From Pseudomonas sp. p1(2021b) (GTDB lineage: Bacteria; Pseudomonadota; Gammaproteobacteria; Pseudomonadales; Pseudomonadaceae), in the NCBI RefSeq assembly GCF_020151015.1, contig NZ_CP083746.1, positions 372,001 to 436,000 on the forward strand: a stretch of 64,000 nucleotides of DNA, given 5' to 3'. The position numbers and the translations under genes were made by a program. The notes under the pieces are model-generated. The model was not told the origin of the DNA, searched no databases, and saw only the letters and a list, made by a program, of their open reading frames with translations. Position 1 is the first letter of the stretch, and the number at the start of each line of letters is the position of its first letter. This document shows positions 57,975 to 64,000 of the stretch, piece by piece.

Positions 57975-58679
57975 ATGAGCGACCAACCCTTGGCACTGAC
58001 CGTTGAGCAAGGCCTGCACGCCGAGCAGGACCTGTTGGCCGCCGTCTGCCGCGGCGAACGCGATTCTGGCGTATTGTTCTGGCGCCCCACCGACCATGCC
58101 TTGGTGATGCCACGACGCATGAGCCGCCTGGACAACTTCGAAGCTGCCTGTGCGGAGCTGGCGATTGCAGGGTGGCCGGTGCTGCTGCGTGAAACCGGCG
58201 GTGAGCCGGTGCCGCAGTCCCATACCACGGTGAATGTGGCGCTGGTCTATGTGGCGCCGCGCAGCGAGGGTGATCATGGTCGCATCGAAAACGCCTATGA
58301 GCGTTTGTGCCTGCCATTGTGCGACGTGCTGCGCGAGTGGGGCGGCGTGGCGTCGGTCGGGGAAATCGATGGTGCGTTCTGTGATGGGCGCTACAACGTC
58401 AACCTCAATGGCCGCAAGCTGGTCGGCACCGCCCAGCGCTGGCGCCAGGGCCTGGGCGGCAAGCGGGCAGTGGTGTTGGTGCACGGTGCGCTGTTGCTGG
58501 ACAACGAACGTGAGTCGATGGTCGCGGCGGTCAATCGCTTCAATGAATGTTGCGGGCTGGAGCAACGCTGCCGCGCCGACAGCCATATCGCCTTGCACGA
58601 GGTGGTGCCGCAGGCGCCCTGGTTCGAGCGCCTCAGCCAGGCCTATGCCGAGGTGATCGCGTCGATCCCGCGCGACTAG
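57975..58679 (+). CDS. Lipoate/biotin ligase-family protein
   Basis: The protein has 234 residues from the ATG at 57975 ([20 protein letters not shown]). The fold looks like the BPL/LplA/LipB catalytic domain: a lysine-bearing stretch [17 protein letters not shown], a pattern of lipoate ligases, and NVALVY in the core. It lacks the C-terminal accessory domain of LplA. Substrate not clear: lipoate, octanoate or another acyl group. Its stop codon overlaps that of vfr on the other strand by 3 bp. Confidence 0.8.
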   Translation: MSDQPLALTVEQGLHAEQDLLAAVCRGERDSGVLFWRPTDHALVMPRRMSRLDNFEAACAELAIAGWPVLLRETGGEPVPQSHTTVNVALVYVAPRSEGDHGRIENAYERLCLPLCDVLREWGGVASVGEIDGAFCDGRYNVNLNGRKLVGTAQRWRQGLGGKRAVVLVHGALLLDNERESMVAAVNRFNECCGLEQRCRADSHIALHEVVPQAPWFERLSQAYAEVIASIPRD

Positions 58680-59320
58680 CGGGTGCCGTGGACCACCATG
58701 GTCTTGCCCTTGACCTGCACCAGGCTGCGTTCTTCGAGGTCCTTGAGGACGCGGCCGACCATCTCCCGTGAGCAACCGACGATACGCCCGATCTCCTGAC
58801 GGGTGATCTTGATCTGCATGCCGTCCGGGTGGGTCATGGCGTCGGGTTGCTTGCACAGGTCCAGCAGGCAACGGGCGACACGCCCGGTGACATCGAAGAA
58901 GGCCAGGTCGCCGACCTTGCGCGTGGTGTTGCGCAGGCGCTGGGCCATCTGGCTGCCGAGGGCGTAGAGGATGTCCGGGTCGTGGCGGGCCAGGTCGCGG
59001 AACTTGTCGTAGCTGATCTCGGCCACTTCACATTCGGTCTTGGCGCGAACCCAGGCGCTGCGCTGTTGCGCCTGGCCTGCGGACTCGAACAGGCCCAGCT
59101 CGCCGAAGAAATCGCCGCTGTTGAGGTAGGCGATGATCATTTCATGGCCATCGTCATCTTCGATCAGGATGGTCACCGAGCCCTTGATGATGAACGACAG
59201 TGTCTCTGCCCGGTCGCCTGCGCAGATGATGTTGCTCTTGGCGTTGTAGCGGCGTCGCTGGCAGTGGGCCAGCAGTTTGTCGATGTTCTTGATCTTGGCG
59301 GGCAGGGCTGGAGCAACCAT
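58676..59320 (-). CDS. vfr: cAMP-responsive regulator Vfr (CRP homologue)
   Basis: The protein has 214 residues from the ATG at 59320, the same length as Vfr of P. aeruginosa; longer in-frame starts lie upstream but add non-family sequence. It has a cyclic-nucleotide domain with [11 protein letters not shown] and a C-terminal HTH ([20 protein letters not shown]). It is a global activator of the CRP family. It is divergent from the OsmC gene; the 189-bp gap should hold both promoters. Confidence 0.94.
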   Translation of the reverse strand: MVAPALPAKIKNIDKLLAHCQRRRYNAKSNIICAGDRAETLSFIIKGSVTILIEDDDGHEMIIAYLNSGDFFGELGLFESAGQAQQRSAWVRAKTECEVAEISYDKFRDLARHDPDILYALGSQMAQRLRNTTRKVGDLAFFDVTGRVARCLLDLCKQPDAMTHPDGMQIKITRQEIGRIVGCSREMVGRVLKDLEERSLVQVKGKTMVVHGTR

Positions 59321-59509
59321 CACGAAATCCTGTTCGATGCGACGCATGGGCTTTTTATAGGATGCTGGCCTCAGGCGCCAGTCATTTGGCGTCAGCTTAT
59401 CAGACGTTGCTGTTTGTATCGGCATGAAAGCGACGCGTCTTGAGCTTTTCCGACAGCGCCACAAGGACTAAGCTGACGGCCTTTTCTGAAATTTAGGGAG
59501 TCCAGATAC

Positions 59510-59932
59510 ATGAAGGCACGCATCCAGTGGGCCGGTGAAGCGATGTTCCTCGGCGAGTCGGGGAGCGGCCATGTCGTGGTCATGGACGGGCCTCCCGAGG
59601 CGGGCGGGCGCAACCTGGGCGTGCGCCCGATGGAAATGCTGCTGCTCGGCCTGGGTGGCTGCAGCAGCTTCGACGTGGTCAGCATCCTGAAGAAGTCCCG
59701 CCAGGCCGTGGAAAGCTGTGAAGCCTTCCTGGAAGCCGAACGCGCAAGCGAAGACCCCAAGGTGTTCACCAAGATCCACCTGAACTTCGTGGTCAAGGGG
59801 CGCGGGCTCAAGGAAGCCCAGGTCAAGCGTGCGGTGGAACTGTCGGCGGAGAAGTACTGCTCGGCGTCCATCATGCTCGATCGGGCTGGGGTGGAAATCA
59901 CCCATGGCTATGAGATCGTCGAGCTGGGTTGA
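59510..59932 (+). CDS. OsmC-family peroxidase-like protein (YhfA type)
   Basis: The protein has 140 residues. The two family cysteines are in LGGCSSFDVV (about 51) and EKYCSAS (about 118), as in OsmC/Ohr thiol peroxidases. It is of the YhfA subgroup, often next to crp. In E. coli yhfA is likewise divergent from crp, matching the vfr neighbour here. Start supported by AGGGAG upstream. Confidence 0.92.
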   Translation: MKARIQWAGEAMFLGESGSGHVVVMDGPPEAGGRNLGVRPMEMLLLGLGGCSSFDVVSILKKSRQAVESCEAFLEAERASEDPKVFTKIHLNFVVKGRGLKEAQVKRAVELSAEKYCSASIMLDRAGVEITHGYEIVELG

Positions 59933-59940
59933 GCCGCCTT

Positions 59941-59972
59941 GCTTGCGCCGCTCCTGCAGGTGCGGCGCAAGC
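59941..59972. terminator. Hairpin between OsmC gene and DUF2157 gene
   Basis: GCTTGCGCCGC and GCGGCGCAAGC form a perfect 11-bp stem with a 10-nt loop, between convergent genes. No T-run is present, so it may be a factor-dependent or bidirectional terminator. Confidence 0.6.
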
Positions 59973-59992
59973 CTCGGCACTAAGCAGGGGTT

Positions 59993-61033
59993 TCAGTCGC
60001 GCAGCGCCGGCAGCGCTTGGCGCAGCCACCCCGGCAGGCGCGCCCGCAGCGATTGACTGAGGTGCTCCCGGCGCTTCTGATAAGCCAGCCCCAGGCCGAT
60101 CACACCAAGGCCGATCAGCGTCAGCACCACCGGGAACAGCAGCGACTCGGCGAAGACCTCATAGGAAAGGTAGCCCAGGTAGGCCGCTACGCCCATGGCA
60201 CCAAAGACCATGAACACAGCCCGACGCAGCAGCACCGCCAGGCCCATCAGGCCAAGGTTGATCAGGCAGTAGAGCGCCTTGCCCAGCTCGCTGCCGCTGT
60301 CCAGCAGTGTCAGCCCGCCCCAGAATGCGGCCAACCCGGCCAGGTAGCCCCAGCCGGCATAGTCCCGACGCGTACGGCCATCCACCACGATGAAGACCAG
60401 CAGCAACACCAGGCCGAACCACAGCGAGACGGTACGCCGCTGCTCCCAACTGAACGGCGAGCCGTAGAACCACTCGCTCAGGTCCATCGACATGAACCAC
60501 AAGGCCACGGCAATGGGCATGACGATGAAAGGGAAGGGGACCAGGCGCAGCATCAGCAGGCCGACGATCACCGTGGCCGCTTCCATCACCACCCAGCCAC
60601 CTTGCACGTAGGTGTAGTACTGGTGATAGTCCGACTGGCTGTCACCCAGTGGCCACCAACCTGCCATGAGTTCGATGGCGAACACGGCCAGCGGCACGAT
60701 GCTTACCGCGACCGCCGCCAATACACCACCCGCGATGGGTTGCCCGCGGCGCTGCAAGGACAGGGCGAACAGGGTCAGCAAGGCGATATAGAGCACGGCG
60801 ACGGCCAGTAGTGCGCCATCGCCGATGCGCATCCACGCTTCGGTGAGCAGCCAGCCCATGGCCGCCATGATCAGCAAGGCGCCGAAATAGAATGCCACGT
60901 GGGCCAGCTGGAAAGTGCCGCGGCTTTGCGGTTGTTGGCGCAGGAAGCCCAGCAGGGCCTGGTCCTGGCCCGGCTGGAGGATGCCCGCTTCCACGGCGCG
61001 TGCCAGGTCCCTGGCGTCGAATCGTTCCGTCAT
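59993..61033 (-). CDS. DUF2157 membrane protein
   Basis: The protein has 346 residues. It has a soluble N-terminal part (about 1-40) with the DUF2157 signature, then about nine to ten membrane segments. It has no catalytic motif that can be recognised. It lies 10 bp downstream of coq7 on the same strand, so the two are probably cotranscribed. Function unknown. Confidence 0.85.
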   Translation of the reverse strand: MTERFDARDLARAVEAGILQPGQDQALLGFLRQQPQSRGTFQLAHVAFYFGALLIMAAMGWLLTEAWMRIGDGALLAVAVLYIALLTLFALSLQRRGQPIAGGVLAAVAVSIVPLAVFAIELMAGWWPLGDSQSDYHQYYTYVQGGWVVMEAATVIVGLLMLRLVPFPFIVMPIAVALWFMSMDLSEWFYGSPFSWEQRRTVSLWFGLVLLLVFIVVDGRTRRDYAGWGYLAGLAAFWGGLTLLDSGSELGKALYCLINLGLMGLAVLLRRAVFMVFGAMGVAAYLGYLSYEVFAESLLFPVVLTLIGLGVIGLGLAYQKRREHLSQSLRARLPGWLRQALPALRD

Positions 61034-61043
61034 CGATGGCGTC

Positions 61044-61691
61044 CTAGATGCGATAGGTGCTCTTGGTCATCACCTTGGCCATCAGGCTCATGCCCAGGCG
61101 AATCGGGGCCGGGAAGCGATAACCGCCGGCCTCGAGGGCCGACTCGGCGTGCTGTTCTTCGTCGACACGCATCTGTTCGAGAATGGCACGGGACTTTTCG
61201 TCTTCCTGGGGGATCTGCTCCAAGTGCTCATCCAGGTGCTTGCACACCTGATGTTCGGTGGCCGCGACGAAGCCTAGGCTGACCTTGTCGCTGACCAGGC
61301 CGGCGAGGGCGCCGATACCAAACGACATGCCATAGAACAGCGGGTTGAGCACGCTGGGGTGGCTGCCCAGCTGACGGATGCGCTGTTCGCACCAGGCCAG
61401 GTGGTCGACTTCTTCCTCGGCGGCATGCTCCATGGCCTTGCGCACTTGTGGCAGCTTGGCGGTCAGGGCCTGGCCCTGGTAGAGCGCCTGGGCGCAGACT
61501 TCACCGGTATGGTTGATGCGCATCAGGCCGGCGACGTGGCGGGTCTGGCTTTCGTCCAGTTCCGCATCCGGCTGGACGATGGCCGGGGACGGGCGGGCGG
61601 GTTGGCCGCTGAAAGGCAGCAAGGTGCGCATGGCGGTATCGGCCTGCAGCAACAAGCGGTCGAGCGGCGAGTAGTGACGTTCGGTAGCCAT
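61044..61691 (-). CDS. coq7: Demethoxyubiquinone hydroxylase Coq7
   Basis: The protein has 215 residues with the Coq7 diiron ligands in [15 protein letters not shown] and [14 protein letters not shown], and a second pair in the C-terminal half ([23 protein letters not shown]). It hydroxylates the C6 position of the ubiquinone precursor, replacing UbiF of E. coli. Confidence 0.96.
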   Translation of the reverse strand: MATERHYSPLDRLLLQADTAMRTLLPFSGQPARPSPAIVQPDAELDESQTRHVAGLMRINHTGEVCAQALYQGQALTAKLPQVRKAMEHAAEEEVDHLAWCEQRIRQLGSHPSVLNPLFYGMSFGIGALAGLVSDKVSLGFVAATEHQVCKHLDEHLEQIPQEDEKSRAILEQMRVDEEQHAESALEAGGYRFPAPIRLGMSLMAKVMTKSTYRI

Positions 61692-61756
61692 CGGGCACCT
61701 CCGCTAGAGTGTGCCCGACAGTTTACCGCAATCGATGGGCAGGGGGTTGCCTTGGA

Positions 61757-62095
61757 TCAGCCCGGCGGCCAGTGCATCTGGCGCTGGCCGAGCACGTGCA
61801 TGTGGATGTGGTAGACGGTCTGGCCGCCCAACTCGTTGCAGTTCATGACCACGCGGAAGCCTTCCTCGCAGCCCAGCTCCTTGGCCAGGCGCTGCGCGGT
61901 GAACAGGATATGGCCGGCCAGGCCTTTGTCTTCTTCGGTCAGGTCGTTGAGGGTGCGGATGGGCTTTTTCGGGATGACCAGAAAATGCACCGGCGCCTGC
62001 GGGGCGATATCGTGGAAGGCCAGAACCTGGTCGTCCTCGTAGATGATCTTCGCCGGGATCTCCCGGTTGATGATCTTGGTGAAGATAGTCTCCAC
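61757..62095 (-). CDS. hinT: HIT-family nucleotide hydrolase (HinT-like)
   Basis: The protein has 112 residues with the HIT motif YHIHMHVLG (HxHxH) near the C terminus. The start METIFTKIINREIPAKIIYED is typical of HinT. It cleaves purine nucleoside phosphoramidates. It stands alone between coq7 and the SDR gene. Confidence 0.95.
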   Translation of the reverse strand: METIFTKIINREIPAKIIYEDDQVLAFHDIAPQAPVHFLVIPKKPIRTLNDLTEEDKGLAGHILFTAQRLAKELGCEEGFRVVMNCNELGGQTVYHIHMHVLGQRQMHWPPG

Positions 62096-62158
62096 AGCAC
62101 TTGCTCCATGGTGAGGGTCGGGCCGAGTGTACCCAGCGCGGCGACGCTCGCCCAGTGG

Positions 62159-62941
62159 CTATTGGAAGCCGACCGGGCAATAGCGGCGGTTGACCAGGCC
62201 GGCCAGCTTGCGCGTGAGCCAGCGTGGCATCACGCGTGGCAGCGCCGCCAGCCAGCGGTTGCGCCGGCCCGGCATGATCACGGCGCGGTTCTTGTCCAGT
62301 GCGCGCACGGTGTAGAGCGCCACCTCTTCAGGGCTCAGGCAGCGCGTGCTGCCTTCGAGGCGGGGAATCCGGCGGCGCGACGAGCGCACCGGGCCGGGGC
62401 ACAGCACGGAAACCTTGATCCCGGTTCGCTTGAGTTCTTCGCGCAGCGCCTCGGAGAAACTCACCACATACGCCTTGCTGGCTGCATAGGCAGCCATCCA
62501 GGGGCCGGGCGCTGCGCTAGCCAGGGAGGCGACGTTGAGGATCTGCCCGCCACCCTGCACCGCCATCAGGTTGCCGATGGCATGGCACAGGCGGCTCAGG
62601 GCAAGGATATTGACCTCGAGCAGGTCCTGTTCGTCTGCCCACTCATGGGCCAGGAAGGGGCCGTAGGTACGCTGGGCCGCGCAATTGACCAGCAGGTCGA
62701 TGCGCCGCTCACCTTCCTCCAGCTCGAGCACGAAGCCCGAAAGGCGCAGGGGCTGGCTCAGGTCGCAGGCGCGGAACAGAACTTCGACACCGAAGCGCTG
62801 GGTCAGCTCGATGGCCACGGGCTCCAGGGTTTCGCGGTGGCGAGCCACCAGGATCAGGTTGCGCCCGCGCCGTGCCAGTGCTTCCGCCAGGGCCAGGCCC
62901 AGGCCGCTGGAAGCTCCGGTGATCATGGCGTAACGGGTCAT
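62159..62941 (-). CDS. Short-chain dehydrogenase/reductase
   Basis: The protein has 260 residues from MTRYAMITGASSGLG. It has the classical SDR cofactor motif TGASSGLG, NCAA in the NAG position, catalytic Ser near 140 and YAASK. The C terminus (about 225-260) is basic and hydrophobic and may attach to the membrane. Substrate cannot be read; similar proteins act on ketoacyl or ketosteroid-like substrates. Confidence 0.9.
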   Translation of the reverse strand: MTRYAMITGASSGLGLALAEALARRGRNLILVARHRETLEPVAIELTQRFGVEVLFRACDLSQPLRLSGFVLELEEGERRIDLLVNCAAQRTYGPFLAHEWADEQDLLEVNILALSRLCHAIGNLMAVQGGGQILNVASLASAAPGPWMAAYAASKAYVVSFSEALREELKRTGIKVSVLCPGPVRSSRRRIPRLEGSTRCLSPEEVALYTVRALDKNRAVIMPGRRNRWLAALPRVMPRWLTRKLAGLVNRRYCPVGFQ

Positions 62942-63035
62942 GCAAGGCTCCTGGGGGCTGAAGAGGGCGCCTAGTGTACAGCTTGGCCAAAGAAGGTGTT
63001 GCCTTTTGCTACCAGGGCCAGCCAGGCGCCAGGGC

Positions 63036-63461
63036 TCAGAAGGGCTTGACCACCACCAGCACCACGATGCCCAGCAGGAACAGCACCGGCACTTCGTTGA
63101 ACCAACGGTAGTACACATGGCTGCGGGTATTGCTGCCTGCGGCGAAGCGTTTGCGCTGGGCGCCGCACATGTGGTGGTAGACGGTCAGCAGGGCCACCAG
63201 GGTGAGCTTGGCGTGCAGCCAACCCTGGCTCAGCCAGCCGGGGTTGAGGTAGAGCATCCAGCCACCGAAGACATAGGTGGCGATCATGGCCGGGTTCATG
63301 ATGCCACGGTACAGCTTGCGCTCCATGGTGACGAAGCGCTCCTGGCTGATGCTGTCCTGGCTCTGGGCATGGTAGACGAACAGCCGCGGCAGGTAGAACA
63401 GCCCGGCGAACCAGCAGACGACGCTGATGATGTGCAGGGCCTTGATCCATAGATAGAGCAT
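63036..63461 (-). CDS. hemJ: Protoporphyrinogen oxidase HemJ
   Basis: The protein has 141 residues with four membrane segments. It has the conserved His in LWIKALHIISVVCWFAGL and LTVYHHM near 95. HemJ oxidises protoporphyrinogen IX to protoporphyrin IX in many bacteria that lack HemG and HemY. It is divergent from argC. Confidence 0.92.
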   Translation of the reverse strand: MLYLWIKALHIISVVCWFAGLFYLPRLFVYHAQSQDSISQERFVTMERKLYRGIMNPAMIATYVFGGWMLYLNPGWLSQGWLHAKLTLVALLTVYHHMCGAQRKRFAAGSNTRSHVYYRWFNEVPVLFLLGIVVLVVVKPF

Positions 63462-63601
63462 CGGGAAGTTCCTTCAGGTTTCACGGTCGTCAGATAGTAA
63501 AGGCCAAGCGCCCGACGGGGCATCCGAAGAGTTGTTACAGAGCCCCCGGCCCCCTATTATCGTGCGTTTTCTAGTTGGCTCGTTGATAAGGGGCAAGCGT
63601 T

Positions 63602-64000
63602 ATGATCAAGGTCGGTATCGTCGGCGGCACGGGTTACACCGGCGTCGAACTGTTGCGTCTGCTGGCACAGCACCCACAGGCCGAGGTCGCGGTCATCACC
63701 TCGCGCTCCGAGGCGGGCGTGGCGGTCGCCGACATGTATCCGAACCTGCGCGGCCATTACGACGGGCTGGCCTTCAGCGTGCCGGACAGCAAGACCCTGG
63801 GCGCCTGTGACGTGGTGTTCTTCGCCACGCCCCATGGTGTCGCCCATGCCCTGGCGGGCGAGTTGCTGGCAGCAGGTACCAAGGTCATCGACCTGTCCGC
63901 TGACTTCCGTCTTCAGGATGCGGTGGAGTGGGGCAAGTGGTACGGCCAGCCCCATGGCGCGCCGGAGCTGCTCAAGGACGCGGTCTATGGCTTGCCCGAG
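63602..64000 (+). CDS. argC: N-acetyl-gamma-glutamyl-phosphate reductase, 5' part
   Basis: The first 133 codons are inside the window; the gene runs past the right edge. It starts [20 protein letters not shown], the NADP-binding motif, and continues with VFFATPHG and DLSADFRL of ArgC. It reduces N-acetylglutamyl phosphate in arginine synthesis. The active-site Cys is beyond the window. Confidence 0.96.
   Translation, partial: MIKVGIVGGTGYTGVELLRLLAQHPQAEVAVITSRSEAGVAVADMYPNLRGHYDGLAFSVPDSKTLGACDVVFFATPHGVAHALAGELLAAGTKVIDLSADFRLQDAVEWGKWYGQPHGAPELLKDAVYGLPE

Overview
The window is chromosomal DNA of a fluorescent pseudomonad, most likely of the Pseudomonas putida group. The evidence is gene content and order: tRNA(CAT)-rmcA-rpoD-dnaG-rpsU, tsaD-plsY-folB-folK-cca, prkA-yeaH-spoVR, lptD-surA-pdxA-rsmA-apaG-apaH, amgK-murU, trpE separated from trpGDC by estA, vfr, coq7, hemJ and argC. 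It also shows high-GC codon use and paired pseudomonad REP palindromes. Species cannot be fixed by reading alone.

Positions 1 to about 12,660 are an integrated accessory element beside the 3' end of an intact CAT-anticodon tRNA gene. Its integrase gene lies next to the tRNA. The element carries (a) a two-gene GHKL ATPase/receiver-like pair, a C5-cytosine methyltransferase and a Vsr endonuclease, which look like a defence module of lower GC content; (b) a second, divergent tyrosine recombinase with a palindrome and 26-bp-spaced repeats upstream; (c) a lone DotA/TraY-family gene of I-type (type IVB) conjugation, with a small membrane protein and an HTH regulator; (d) a 160-bp array of seven iteron-like repeats between divergent operons; and (e) several unrecognised small genes. 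Clustered TGTACC hexamers at both ends suggest that almost the whole element is inside the window. An 84-nt structured repeat occurs in two inverted copies, near each end. The combination of integrase, iterons and one conjugation-pore subunit without the rest resembles the logic of SGI1-type mobilizable islands, which replace single subunits of a helper's transfer apparatus. This is the most novel system candidate here.

From 12,663 onward the window is conserved core. On the minus strand are the CAT tRNA, the c-di-GMP enzyme RmcA and the rpsU-dnaG-rpoD macromolecular synthesis operon. Next come tsaD (+), plsY (-), folB-folK (+) and cca (-), then the prkA-yeaH-spoVR stress operon, glpE, and the envelope/maintenance cluster lptD-surA-pdxA-rsmA followed by apaG-apaH. 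On the plus strand follow amgK-murU (MurNAc recycling), a DjlA-like co-chaperone, a SBP/PAS histidine kinase with its LuxR-type regulator, a four-gene polyamine-type ABC transporter, rpe, gph, trpE, and (after minus-strand estA) trpGDC. The end holds a lipoate-ligase-like gene, vfr, an OsmC protein, DUF2157, coq7, a HIT protein, an SDR, hemJ and the start of argC.

Two nearly identical 14-codon Trp-rich leader peptides precede trpE and trpG, in line with attenuation control of both trp operons. The trpE leader is nested in frame in the 3' end of gph and shares its stop codon. A nested palindrome lies in front of the ABC transporter operon, next to the two-component system. REP pairs fill most longer intergenic gaps.
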